DNA of 64,000 nucleotides from DATHXC01 sp035459965 (GCA_035459965.1 DATHXC010000008.1:124001-188000), one strand, 5' to 3'; shown: positions 38,096 through 47,341, numbered from the stretch's first letter. Notes: generated by a model not told the origin, from the sequence alone. Translations and numbers: made by a program.

Positions 38096-38608
38096 TTAGT
38101 TTTCGCTACGCTTTTCAATCACAGGTTCTTCACTGATATTACCGAGTAAATTACCGGTCAGTTTTGTAGACGCGTATTTGGAAGCTAGCGTGAGACTAAA
38201 CGGTGCGTTTATACCAGAAGGTGAAAAAATGATCATTTCATTGGCTGCCAGACGAACTCCCTCAATGCGTTGATCCAATATCTGTATGCCAGGCGGCAAT
38301 TGGCGTTGGCGCAGGGTCTGGTCGCTAGCGATTATTTGCCAGCCAATGCGATTGGTCGTGCGCTGTAGAAATTGATAGCCACCCTGCTTGAATGACCATG
38401 CCAGTGGCTGCCCCGTACTGCGGGCAGTAGCGCTGGCATGTGACATCAGCAATGCCAGCCTGTGGCTTTCCTGCTGTAACTGCTGTTTTTCATCCTTACC
38501 GAAATTCACTACAATCAGGCTGAGTATGACGCCCATGATGGTCAATACCGCCAGCGTTTCAAGCAGCGTAAAGCCGGATTGGAATAAGCGCCTGGTGTGC
38601 TGCTTCAT
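38096..38608 (-). CDS. gspH: Type II secretion minor pseudopilin GspH
   Basis: The product of about 170 residues has the prepilin motif SGFTLLETLAVLTIMGVIL and a GspH/FimT-type C-terminal domain. I chose the ATG at 38608 (leader MKQHTRRLFQSG); an in-frame ATG at 38626 would add six residues. It lies between gspG and gspI. Confidence 0.9.
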   Translation of the reverse strand: MKQHTRRLFQSGFTLLETLAVLTIMGVILSLIVVNFGKDEKQQLQQESHRLALLMSHASATARSTGQPLAWSFKQGGYQFLQRTTNRIGWQIIASDQTLRQRQLPPGIQILDQRIEGVRLAANEMIIFSPSGINAPFSLTLASKYASTKLTGNLLGNISEEPVIEKRSEN

Positions 38609-38639
38609 GAGGGATGTCACGAGCAAATCCGTGAAAAAA

Positions 38640-39083
38640 TCAAGGCATCCACGAGCCTATGTCGGCATCGTTGCCTTCACCACCCGGCGCACTATCTGCG
38701 CCAAGGCTGATGATGTCGAGCTCACCATGCAGGCCGGGATTAAGGTACTGGTAAGGTGCTCCCCAGGGGTCTTTCGGTAGACGCTCCAGGTAACCATCAC
38801 TTTTCCAGTTTGTCGGCAGCGGGTTGGTTGTCGGCTTGTTGACCAATGCCTGCAAGCCCTGTTCGGTAGTCGGATAACGCCGATTGTCGAGCTTATACAA
38901 CTTGAGTGCCTGCTGGATGGCTGAGATATCCTGCTTTGCAGCCACTATTCTTGCTTCATCAGGCCTGCTCATAATCTTGGGTACAACCAGCGAAGCTAAT
39001 ATACCAAGGATCACCATCACTACCATGATTTCAATCAAGGTAAAACCGGCTTGTGCAGTGCGGTTGACGAGTTTTATTGTCAT
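38640..39083 (-). CDS. gspG: Type II secretion major pseudopilin GspG
   Basis: The 147-residue product has the prepilin motif AGFTLIEIMVVMVILGIL and the GspG signatures RRYPTTEQGLQALV and KDPWGAPYQYL. It forms the body of the pseudopilus that pushes substrates through GspD. It is the first gene of the minus-strand gsp block, with an AT-rich region upstream that it shares with the divergent cytochrome-autotransporter gene. Confidence 0.97.
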   Translation of the reverse strand: MTIKLVNRTAQAGFTLIEIMVVMVILGILASLVVPKIMSRPDEARIVAAKQDISAIQQALKLYKLDNRRYPTTEQGLQALVNKPTTNPLPTNWKSDGYLERLPKDPWGAPYQYLNPGLHGELDIISLGADSAPGGEGNDADIGSWMP

Positions 39084-39231
39084 AATTGTCAGAATTTTTG
39101 CAGATTATTTTGGAAGTGTCTAAAGATTAAGCTTACAACAAATTGCGTGTGGTTTTAATAAATTAAAAGACATCAATTAAGGCTAGGTTAATTAATAGCT
39201 TGCAAAAAAGTTCCGTCATTAAAAAATTAAT

Positions 39232-39261
39232 TTGATATACAATGCAGATTATAGATACAAT
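39232..39261 (+). promoter_or_regulatory. Candidate sigma-70 promoter of the cytochrome-autotransporter gene
   Basis: TTGATA (39232-39237) is followed by an 18-bp spacer and TACAAT (39256-39261), close to the sigma-70 consensus, in the AT-rich region 118 bp upstream of the large fusion gene. No transcript data support it. Confidence 0.4.
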
Positions 39262-39338
39262 AAATGTGGTTATTTAATTAAATTCGTAAAAGTTTAATAA
39301 ATACATAAGGTTTTAAACGTAATTAGCAGTGTTGCATT

Positions 39339-39374
39339 AACTTGATTTTGATATCAAGTTTGCCCGGGGAGGGC
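39339..39374 (+). promoter_or_regulatory. Leader hairpins next to the ribosome-binding site
   Basis: AACTTGAT (39339-39346) and ATCAAGTT (39353-39360) form an 8-bp hairpin. Directly after it GCCC (39362-39365) can pair with GGGC (39371-39374) and enclose the GGGGAGGG ribosome-binding site of the next gene. The structure could tune translation; this is inference. Confidence 0.3.
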
Positions 39375-39378
39375 ATTG

Positions 39379-42300
39379 ATGGTTTTGTGGTCGGTTTTTA
39401 ACCAACTTCGCCTGCGACAGGCTGGAAATAATAGTCAAATTGGGAGCCGTTCGGCTCTTATAGATAGTCCTTCTTCCTCACATAAAAAAAATCTCTGGCA
39501 CTACATTCTTTTTCTCGCAGTTTTGGTTGCCGGCTTTATAGCAACACCTTCATACGCTGAACTAGTCAATCATTCCGTGGGCACAGCTGCCACCGGCAAT
39601 ACTTACTGGAACAGCGGGGGTGCCTGCTCCAGCTGTCATGGCACTCCACCCAGTAATGCCGCTTTCAATATTGATACTGGTGGGCCTCATAATTCCCATG
39701 CTTATTATGCGACTGACCCTGACAATATTACTACCGGGGTTAATGCTGTGACTAATGCGAATATGACTGCGTACAAAACAAGCGCCATCAATAATCGCAA
39801 CAATCTTTCAGCATACTTTGCTTCTCTGCTGACTCCTGTCCTAGCGAGCAAAACAGGGCTTACACTCGCCCCTGGTGCTACTTGGCCAGACTCACACCAA
39901 ATAGCGCCGCAATCTGGCTCCGATTTCCTGGTAGACAGCACAACATACAGCGCAGGAAATTTGCCAACAGGTATCAGTATTAGTGGCTCTACTGGGGTCA
40001 TTTCCGGAAATGTGCCTTCAAACCTGACCACGCCTCTCAGCGTGACAGTCACCTTGAGGGCGATCAACTCTGCTGCATCAACACCGACGGGTACAACTAG
40101 CTTCTCTCTTACTGTTCAGGCGATTCAAACTATTAGCTTTGGTGCTGCTCCCACTGTACTTGTTGGTGGCACTGGTACAGTAGGTGCCACAGGCGGTGGA
40201 TCAGGCAATGCAGTGACTTTTACCAGTCAGACGCCAACGTTTTGTACCGTCACTGGCACTACAGTGACGGGTGTTTCGGTTGGGACTTGTACGATTGCAG
40301 CAAACCAGGCGGCTGGTGGCAACTATGTTGCGGCCACTCAAGTGACACAGAATTTTAGTGTAGGCCAGGGCAATCAGGTTGTCAGCTTTGGGACTGCGCC
40401 CACTGTGCTTGTTGGTAGCACGGGTAATGTAGCTGCAACTGGGGGGGCATCAGGCAACACCATTACTTACGCAAGTACAACGACTGGAGTTTGTACCATC
40501 ACTGGTACAACAGTGACTGGTGTTTCTGTTGGCTCATGTACCATTACTGCAGACCAGGCTGGAAATGCTAATTACAACGCTGCCACGCAGACATCACAGA
40601 CCTTCAGTGTAGCCAAGGGTAATCAGGTGATTAGTTTTGGTTCGGCACCTTCGGTCTCGGTCGGTGGAACTGGCACGGTCAGCGCTACCGGAGGTGGCTC
40701 AGGCAATGTGGTTACCTTCGCTAGTACGACTACAGGAATATGTACCACATCTGGCACTAACGGTAGCACTGTGACCGGTGTAAGTGCCGGAACCTGTATT
40801 GTGGCGGCTGATCAGATCGGAGATACTCAATACAACGCTGCTACTCAGACTACACAGTCTTTCAGTATCGGGCAGGGGGCACAAACGGTGACTTTTGGTG
40901 CTGCCCCGGTTGGCATCGTGGTGGGAGGTACCGGTTCGGTTTCGGCAACTGCATCCTCTGGCCTGGCCATATCTTCGTATAGCAGCAACACGCCGGGGGC
41001 ATGTACAGTTAACTCGTCGAGCGGGCTGGTCACAGGCGTCAGTATCGGCACTAATAACTGTACGATTACCGCCACTCAGAATGGCAATGCCTCCTACTCA
41101 TCTGCTGCGCAAACCCAGACTTTCAGTATTGGGCAGGGTAGCCAGACGATTAGTTTTGCGGCGGCACCGTCCGTTGCTGTTGGTGGTACAGGCACGGCCT
41201 CTGCGACGGCAACATCGAGCCTGGCAGTGACTTATAGCACAGCATCCAGCGCTTGCTCCGTTAATGCCAGTTCTGGCCTAGTTACTGGCATCACGGCGGG
41301 CAGCAATAACTGCGTGATTGCTGCCAATCAAGCGGGTGATGCCAACTATTCTGCAGCTACTCAAGTCACACAGGCATTGAGTATCGGACTGGGCAGCCAG
41401 ACTATCAGTTTTGGCGCAGCACCGTCTGTTGCTGTTGGTGGTACAGGCACGGTTTCTGCGACAGCAACCTCTGGGCTGGCAGTGACTTATAGCACGGCGT
41501 CCAGCGCTTGCTCGGTCAACCCGACCTCTGGTCTGGTAAGTGGCATTGCAGCAGGTACCAATAATTGTGTGATTGCTGCAAATCAGACGGGGAACACCAA
41601 CTACTCTGCAGCTACTCAAGTGATACAGACCTTGAGCATAGGCCTAGGCGGTCAGACCATTGTGTTTAATGCGGCCCCTACTATCAATGAAGGTGGCAGT
41701 GGTACGGTCAGTGCTACAGGGGGTGGCTCAACTAGTCCGGTGGTCTTTACTAGTACGACTACTGGTGTATGTACGGTATCTGGAGTAAATGGCAGTACGG
41801 TCAGTGCCTCTACTACGGGGACATGTACGATTGCCGCAAATCAGGCTGCTGACGCGAACTACTCGGCTGCTTCTCAGGTAACGCAGACTATTAATATTGG
41901 TGCTGCACCACCTGTCGCTGCGGCGGCTACATTCCAAGTGCAGCTGAATACAGCTACAACGTTTGATTTGACACCCTATATTAGTGGTACGGGCACCAAT
42001 GGCAATGGGGTGACTATTGTGTGGTTGCCGAGCCATGGCACCGTAACGGCAAACGGGAGTAGCGTCACCTACACGCCTAACAAAGATTATTTCGGTCAGG
42101 ATACATTCTCTTATAAGGCATACAGTACCTTTGGCGGGAATGTGGCCAGTTCGGCGCCTGGTTTAATCACTGTTAATGTGGTCGGCCGCCCTGACCCGAC
42201 TCAAGATGCAAATACTACAGCCATGATGGCGGCGCAGATGCAGACTGTGCAGCAGTTCGCGCGCTCACAAATTTCCAATTTCGAGCAGCGTTTCGATAAC

Positions 42301-44352
42301 TTGCACCGTATGGCAGGAGGCTCTTCATATTCCAACTCGAGCAGGCAAGGCATAGGTATTGCACTTCAGCCAGCGACCACTCTGGGGAATATTGAGGCGC
42401 AATCTGCCCAGCTACGCGCCCAAGATCAGAAGTCTGCTCAAACTTCTGCTGTCGCTGCAAATGCCGGATCCGCCAATACTGCAGTGATTAGCCCGGCACA
42501 GCAGCCAGTCATGGCGTACCAGAATGGCCAGCAAACAATGACTGATACCGATACAGGCCTTGCTGGCCTGCTTAATGGGCCAGTCGGCACTAATCTGTTG
42601 GCAGCGCTTACTAGCAACTCAGTCAATCTTGCGGCGTTGAATGGGGCACTTAATAACAGTAACTCTCCAGACGCTGTGCAGGTGTGGGTGGCTGGTAATC
42701 TGAAGTTTGGCTCTATCAATAATGGCAATAATGCTGGCTTTACCAACTTCAGGACAGATGGCGTTACCATCGGTGCGGATAAAGTTGTGAGCGAAAATCT
42801 GGTATTAGGTGTCGGCCTTGGCTATGCATTCAGCAAAGCGAAAATGGTCGACGATAATAGCAAGGTTGAGTCCAACGGTATGTCGGTTGCGCTATATGGT
42901 AGCTATCAGCCTCTACCGAAAACGTTTATCGATGGCTTGATCGGGTATGGCGTTACCAAGTTTGAGAGTGATCGTTATGTCGCCTCAGTAGATGATTTTG
43001 CCAGAGGCTCACGGCGGGGCGATCAGGTATTTGCCTCTGTAGCGGCTAGCTATGAGTTCCGTGACGCTGGCTTTATGGTCGCACCTTATGGCCGTCTGGA
43101 TCTTTCTTACAATCGTCTGAAAGAAGACACAGAAAAAGGTGCCGGGCTCAACGCACTCCATTATGACGACCAGACTTCCCGATATACCCAGTTATCAGCA
43201 GGTGTCAGGGCTGAAGTCACGCACCAGACCAATTTTGGATTGATTATTCCACGTGCAAAAATTGAGCTTCAAGAACGCATGCTAAGCGGTGGGGACGCCA
43301 CCATCCAATATGCAGACCAGTTGGGAACGAGTTATCGATTAAGCGGAACTAAAGACCAAAGCAGCGCGCTGGTGCTGGGTGTAGGCAGTAATATCATCCT
43401 GAAAAACGGGGTACGACTTGCGCTGGATTATCAAACACTGCGCTCAGTTGGTTATGAGTCCAGCCAGTCAGTCAGTTTCAGGCTGACAAAAGAGTTCGGC
43501 GTTGATAACAGCCAGATACCTACGGTAGATACCAGCCAGCTCGCAATGCCGAAGTTCGGTGTGCGCGTTGATATGGGTTATACCTTTGATGACAATATCA
43601 ACCGTACAAAAATATCATCCGAAAAAGAAACAGACCGCATTTTTAGCATCAATCTTACCAAGAATAAAAATATCCAGATTCGCCAGAATACCCGGCTGGT
43701 TCTCAGTGGTTTCCTTGGCGGAGAGAGGGCGTACTACTTTAATGGCCTTGACCGCGTCACTGGAGGCGGCCAGGCGGAGTTCCAGTATCGCACCTCCGGC
43801 GATTTTCTTGCAGCTACCTATGGCGTCTTTGGCCGCGCTGCGACAGAGCAGTTTAATTCTGTGTTTCGTGATGGCTACCGTTACACGGCAGGCTTTACCT
43901 TCCGTAAGCCATTGACGGATCGTATCAGTACATTCGCTGCTTTGTCGCATATCCAGAAAAATGCTAAGGAAGTCACCTTTGATACCAAGGAAATCTCCTT
44001 GCGAGGCAATGTGGACTATATGTTGTCGCCAGATTCGACCTTGTATGTAACGGCCGAGTATCGACATGGCGACATACTTTCGACGGGCGCTGGCTCTCTG
44101 GAAAATCTGGATGGGTCAACAGCGCGCGTGCGTGATGATGTATTTGTCCGCCAAAATTACATTACCTATCGATTTGGTGGCGATACGGTACTTGCGACGC
44201 TTGGCTATAACCTAGCTTTAGGTCCGACTGATGGCTTGGATTTCTCATGGCGTCGGGTGGAGTCAACCCCTTCGTCAGTGCCGGATTACGTTGCACATAA
44301 AAAATCCTATGTAGATAACCAGTACTCAATTGTGTATTTGGTGCGCTTTTAA
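39379..44352 (+). CDS. Giant cytochrome c / Ig-like repeat / double beta-barrel surface protein
   Basis: This 1657-residue product has several modules. A long N-terminal extension ends in a hydrophobic signal (about 40-59, cleavage near PSYAE). A monoheme cytochrome c domain carries CSSCH (Cys at 83) and a Met in NANMTAY as possible sixth ligand. A He_PIG-like Ig domain (about 165-250) and seven Ig-like repeats of 83-87 residues (about 250-842), each with two Cys, follow. Next come a cadherin/VCBS-type domain (about 842-940) and a helical linker. The first barrel (about 1097-1373) resembles an autotransporter domain. The second (about 1390-1657) resembles a BBP2-type outer-membrane barrel and ends in Val-Arg-Phe. 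I chose the ATG at 39379; a TTG one codon earlier is possible. The whole architecture is new to me. It would place a heme on the outside of the cell on a long stalk (inference). Confidence 0.88.
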   Translation: MVLWSVFNQLRLRQAGNNSQIGSRSALIDSPSSSHKKNLWHYILFLAVLVAGFIATPSYAELVNHSVGTAATGNTYWNSGGACSSCHGTPPSNAAFNIDTGGPHNSHAYYATDPDNITTGVNAVTNANMTAYKTSAINNRNNLSAYFASLLTPVLASKTGLTLAPGATWPDSHQIAPQSGSDFLVDSTTYSAGNLPTGISISGSTGVISGNVPSNLTTPLSVTVTLRAINSAASTPTGTTSFSLTVQAIQTISFGAAPTVLVGGTGTVGATGGGSGNAVTFTSQTPTFCTVTGTTVTGVSVGTCTIAANQAAGGNYVAATQVTQNFSVGQGNQVVSFGTAPTVLVGSTGNVAATGGASGNTITYASTTTGVCTITGTTVTGVSVGSCTITADQAGNANYNAATQTSQTFSVAKGNQVISFGSAPSVSVGGTGTVSATGGGSGNVVTFASTTTGICTTSGTNGSTVTGVSAGTCIVAADQIGDTQYNAATQTTQSFSIGQGAQTVTFGAAPVGIVVGGTGSVSATASSGLAISSYSSNTPGACTVNSSSGLVTGVSIGTNNCTITATQNGNASYSSAAQTQTFSIGQGSQTISFAAAPSVAVGGTGTASATATSSLAVTYSTASSACSVNASSGLVTGITAGSNNCVIAANQAGDANYSAATQVTQALSIGLGSQTISFGAAPSVAVGGTGTVSATATSGLAVTYSTASSACSVNPTSGLVSGIAAGTNNCVIAANQTGNTNYSAATQVIQTLSIGLGGQTIVFNAAPTINEGGSGTVSATGGGSTSPVVFTSTTTGVCTVSGVNGSTVSASTTGTCTIAANQAADANYSAASQVTQTINIGAAPPVAAAATFQVQLNTATTFDLTPYISGTGTNGNGVTIVWLPSHGTVTANGSSVTYTPNKDYFGQDTFSYKAYSTFGGNVASSAPGLITVNVVGRPDPTQDANTTAMMAAQMQTVQQFARSQISNFEQRFDNLHRMAGGSSYSNSSRQGIGIALQPATTLGNIEAQSAQLRAQDQKSAQTSAVAANAGSANTAVISPAQQPVMAYQNGQQTMTDTDTGLAGLLNGPVGTNLLAALTSNSVNLAALNGALNNSNSPDAVQVWVAGNLKFGSINNGNNAGFTNFRTDGVTIGADKVVSENLVLGVGLGYAFSKAKMVDDNSKVESNGMSVALYGSYQPLPKTFIDGLIGYGVTKFESDRYVASVDDFARGSRRGDQVFASVAASYEFRDAGFMVAPYGRLDLSYNRLKEDTEKGAGLNALHYDDQTSRYTQLSAGVRAEVTHQTNFGLIIPRAKIELQERMLSGGDATIQYADQLGTSYRLSGTKDQSSALVLGVGSNIILKNGVRLALDYQTLRSVGYESSQSVSFRLTKEFGVDNSQIPTVDTSQLAMPKFGVRVDMGYTFDDNINRTKISSEKETDRIFSINLTKNKNIQIRQNTRLVLSGFLGGERAYYFNGLDRVTGGGQAEFQYRTSGDFLAATYGVFGRAATEQFNSVFRDGYRYTAGFTFRKPLTDRISTFAALSHIQKNAKEVTFDTKEISLRGNVDYMLSPDSTLYVTAEYRHGDILSTGAGSLENLDGSTARVRDDVFVRQNYITYRFGGDTVLATLGYNLALGPTDGLDFSWRRVESTPSSVPDYVAHKKSYVDNQYSIVYLVRF
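40126..41900 (+). repeat. Seven tandem Ig-like coding repeats of about 250-260 bp
   Basis: Units begin near 40126, 40375, 40624, 40882, 41143, 41398 and 41653, each at a QTISFGAAP-like segment. Each encodes a GTGTVSATGG-like strand, a Cys pair and an AATQVTQ-like end. Units five and six (255 bp each) are the most similar at DNA level, suggesting recent duplication. Repeat number may vary between strains. Confidence 0.9.
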
Positions 44353-44366
44353 AGGAATTTGACCAG

Positions 44367-46295
44367 ATGTACAGAAAACTTATCCTTGCTATCACCTTAT
44401 CCATGGCCCTCATGTTGACTGCATGCGGGGGTGGAGGTGGCAAAGGTGAGGGAGCCTCATCCTCAGGCGGCTCCAACTCATCTTTAGTATTTCCACTGAA
44501 TGTGGTGGTCGCTAATGCCCGCTTTCTATTATTCCCGAACCCACAAAGGAGTGTGACCAGCGCGAGCCTGAGCGGCACTGACCAAACGAATACTGAGCCT
44601 TATGCTATTGCTTATTATGATGCGATTGATGCCGGGGATGAGCGTCTAACCAAAATGGCCTGGATGACTAAAAATGGATTCAGTTCTGGCACTGGTACTG
44701 AATTACGCGTGGTATTCGGCGACCAGAAGGATTTAGGATATGGTCGCCGCATGACGGCAAGGCAGAGCCCCGATGGGTCACTGGCATTTTTTGTGGATAA
44801 TTACCTGGTTGATGTTGGTGGTGGTGCTTATGCCTACAGTAGCCTTAATGTTGACGCTGCAGTCGTGCAATCTGCACAGCGTTTCGTGAGCACCAGTGCC
44901 ATTGAGTACAGTGACCTTGATGGCCCGGGTGGTGTAAACGGGCCAAAATTTGTGAAGTTTTATGTATTTGATACCAGCGGCGTTAGAAAAACCAAGGTAG
45001 ATCAGGACGGGCAGGGAGAAAAGGCCATGCCGCTGATTTGCGTGAGTTGCCATGGTGGACGAGCAGATCGCCTTACTGTCGCCAATTTATTCCCAGTGGT
45101 TGGCAATGCTGCATCACAACAAGCCGGAGATACAACATCACGATTGCAAGTGCTCAAGGTGCATACCTTTGATTTTTCAGCATTGACAGACCCCACTACA
45201 TCTAGCGTAAGAACACGCGCTTCGCAAGAAGCCGCCATGAAAACGATTAACCAATGGGTGCATGACACTTATGCTAATACCGGTGATAACGAATGGGATG
45301 GTACTGTAGCTCAGGCGGCAATTGCTGCGGCCTACGGTGGAGCAGGTTTCCCTAATGCTAATTACAGTGATACTGCAGCAAAGGATTTTTTCCCTGCTGG
45401 CTGGGGAGCTCAACCCGGCCTATATCAAAATGCCGTAAGCCCCGGCTGTATGACTTGCCATATATTGCGTGGGACTAAAAACCAGGGTGATATTTCCTTC
45501 CCTTCTTTCGCTCAATTCAGCGATTATGCGGACCGCATCAAAGCCCATGTGTTTGATCGAGGCAATATGCCGCTGGTGAATCTGGTGTTCAATGAGTTCT
45601 GGAAAACAGGATCTAACATGCCACAGCTTTTTGCTGCAGTGCCCACCATAAATGCGCAGGGAGCTACTGCTACATTGAAGCCGGGGCGTCCGATTGCAGA
45701 CCCTGGCCCTAATCGATATGTGCGGCAGGGTACGTTGGCGCTAACAGCCATCAATAGCCTGTACGCAAGTAACTTTAGCTGGTCGCTAGTCAATAACCCT
45801 GGCAATGGTGCCTCTTTTACGGGTTCAACTAGTGGCGCATCAACCAGTTTAAATTTTGCTTTAGATGGCACTTATGTCGTGCGGTTAACTGCATCCGGCA
45901 ATGGTTTAACTGGCACCAAAGATATAACGGTATTGGTAGATAATGCTGCGGCGCCAGCTCCGGCTTCACTCAACTTTGCCACTATACAGGGCGTATTTAC
46001 CGGTGCTGGTTGTACAGGTGGCGGCTGTCATAGCGGTACCTTGACTGACCCCGGGCATCCTCCGCTTTCTTATGTAGCTGGAGACTATGCAAGCACCGCT
46101 GAGTTTCTGAATACAGTGAGAAGTCGTATCAATTTTACTGATGTAGTAGCCAGCCCGCTTTTGCGTAAACCATCTGGCAATCATCATGGTGGTGCTTTAG
46201 TAGCTGGGTTTGATACAAGCAACCCAATTGGCAATGCCTCAAGAGATAGCTATGATCTATTTGTGGAGTGGATTATGGCAGGTGCTCCACTGTAA
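44367..46295 (+). CDS. Lipoprotein with c-heme motifs (CxxCH and CX4CH)
   Basis: The 642-residue product has a lipoprotein signal (LTAC, Cys20) and a Gly/Ser-rich linker. A CVSCH motif lies near 229, a CMTCH motif near 361, an Ig/PKD-like domain spans about 450-530, and a C-terminal domain has a spaced CTGGGCH (CX4CH) motif near 550 and a further His-His pair. CX4CH is a known but rarer heme-attachment form. It starts 14 bp after the giant fusion gene, so the two are likely co-transcribed and may form one surface complex. A strong terminator follows. Enzymatic function is not recognisable. Confidence 0.82.
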   Translation: MYRKLILAITLSMALMLTACGGGGGKGEGASSSGGSNSSLVFPLNVVVANARFLLFPNPQRSVTSASLSGTDQTNTEPYAIAYYDAIDAGDERLTKMAWMTKNGFSSGTGTELRVVFGDQKDLGYGRRMTARQSPDGSLAFFVDNYLVDVGGGAYAYSSLNVDAAVVQSAQRFVSTSAIEYSDLDGPGGVNGPKFVKFYVFDTSGVRKTKVDQDGQGEKAMPLICVSCHGGRADRLTVANLFPVVGNAASQQAGDTTSRLQVLKVHTFDFSALTDPTTSSVRTRASQEAAMKTINQWVHDTYANTGDNEWDGTVAQAAIAAAYGGAGFPNANYSDTAAKDFFPAGWGAQPGLYQNAVSPGCMTCHILRGTKNQGDISFPSFAQFSDYADRIKAHVFDRGNMPLVNLVFNEFWKTGSNMPQLFAAVPTINAQGATATLKPGRPIADPGPNRYVRQGTLALTAINSLYASNFSWSLVNNPGNGASFTGSTSGASTSLNFALDGTYVVRLTASGNGLTGTKDITVLVDNAAAPAPASLNFATIQGVFTGAGCTGGGCHSGTLTDPGHPPLSYVAGDYASTAEFLNTVRSRINFTDVVASPLLRKPSGNHHGGALVAGFDTSNPIGNASRDSYDLFVEWIMAGAPL

Positions 46296-46311
46296 ATAAC
46301 GAGTTCGCTAA

Positions 46312-46348
46312 GCAATAAAAAAGCGCCTCAAAGGCGCTTTTTTATTGC
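46312..46348. terminator. Bidirectional rho-independent terminator
   Basis: A 17-bp perfect stem (46312-46328 with 46332-46348) has a GCGCCT/AGGCGC core, a 3-nt loop, and six A before and six T after the core. It ends the plus-strand heme-lipoprotein transcript and can also end the convergent fecR-domain transcript. Confidence 0.93.
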
Positions 46349-46373
46349 ATTTTATCATTGCACAAAGATAACT

Positions 46374-47111
46374 TTAATACTCGCGTCTTGGCGCGTTATA
46401 TTCACCACCCGCAAATACAAATGGCGGGGTGCGTCCAACAAGCGTTTCAATGATCATGAGTTCCTGGTCAGTGTGGTTGATGAACCCAGCCCTGCGTACA
46501 TTCTTGCCTGGTTGCTCGTTCGCTAGTATGTATAAAGGTTTATCGTGATGCTTGGATTCTACAGTGTCGTTACTGGAAGGGTCATTGGTGGCTTTTACAT
46601 CAGCCAGTCCATAGCAGGTGCAGAAGTAGGTTTGCTCAGGATCAGACTCCAGATATACACCTGTGCCACGAATGCCAATGGTAGCCGTCTGGGTCTGTAT
46701 ATGGATGCCCTGGCTACGCGATACTGAAAGCAATTTCCCAGTCAGTAAACGTAAGCCTGATATTAATAGATTGCCCGACTCTTCTTCTTTGCCTTCCATG
46801 GTGACATGGCTGTCGCTACGCAAAATCATAGAGTTGCCGCCAACTACAAAAACAACTTCGCTATCCTTGCCGGTTTCGACCTTGTCATTCGGGCCAATTC
46901 GAGTACTCAGGGTGGCATTATTGCCATTCACTTTAACATTGCCAGAAAGGCGATAAATCGACTGATTGGGTGGTAGTTTGCTTGGGGGACGGCCAAAAAT
47001 GCTTTCTGCCATCGCAGTGCCCATCGGGACTCCAGCAGAGAACAATCCTGCAGCCAGTGCTTTTATCAGCAGGCGGCGGCGTGGATCGTCAGCATCATTA
47101 AAATTACTCAT
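46374..47111 (-). CDS. FecR-domain periplasmic protein with Tat-like signal
   Basis: The 245-residue product begins with a twin-arginine-like signal (RRRLLIKALAAG, residues 12-23) and a hydrophobic stretch ending at AMA. It then carries a FecR domain (about 52-150, with GPNDKVETGKDSEVVFVVGG and a GIRGTGVYLE segment). There is no transmembrane anti-sigma segment and no adjacent sigma factor, so it is not a classical FecR regulator. A GGGGA ribosome-binding site precedes the ATG at 47111. It converges on the heme lipoprotein gene. Its role is unknown; a surface or scaffold role is possible. Confidence 0.82.
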   Translation of the reverse strand: MSNFNDADDPRRRLLIKALAAGLFSAGVPMGTAMAESIFGRPPSKLPPNQSIYRLSGNVKVNGNNATLSTRIGPNDKVETGKDSEVVFVVGGNSMILRSDSHVTMEGKEEESGNLLISGLRLLTGKLLSVSRSQGIHIQTQTATIGIRGTGVYLESDPEQTYFCTCYGLADVKATNDPSSNDTVESKHHDKPLYILANEQPGKNVRRAGFINHTDQELMIIETLVGRTPPFVFAGGEYNAPRREY

Positions 47112-47233
47112 ATTGTCCCCTTTGGTAATTAAGTGTTGTCTTACATCGCCTTTGCAGCGCTTAGTATATTTTTACAGACATTATAATTGATATAACTAAT
47201 TGAAAGCATAAGTTATATCTGAAGTTGTCAATA

Positions 47234-47341
47234 ATGGAGAAAATATTTTTAACTTTAATGCTAAGCCTCATGTCTGCCTGTGTAAGCTTGAGTAAAAAAT
47301 ATACATTTGCTTGCCCAAAAGCCCCTCGCACGCTAAAGTAA
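47234..47341 (+). CDS. Possible 35-residue micro-lipoprotein
   Basis: ATG at 47234 to TAA at 47339-47341 encodes a short basic start, a hydrophobic stretch and a lipobox-like LMSAC with Cys16, followed by a Lys-rich tail. It lies 34 bp upstream of exbB. No clear ribosome-binding site is visible, so it could be chance. Confidence 0.3.
   Translation: MEKIFLTLMLSLMSACVSLSKKYTFACPKAPRTLK

Noticed and set aside
39084..39378. Possible c-di-GMP riboswitch upstream of the cytochrome fusion gene
   Set aside because: I could not find the conserved GEMM core; only short hairpins are visible.
40126..41900. Regular DNA repeats that might suggest a CRISPR array
   Set aside because: The units are about 250-260 bp, diverged and in one long reading frame; they encode Ig-like domains.
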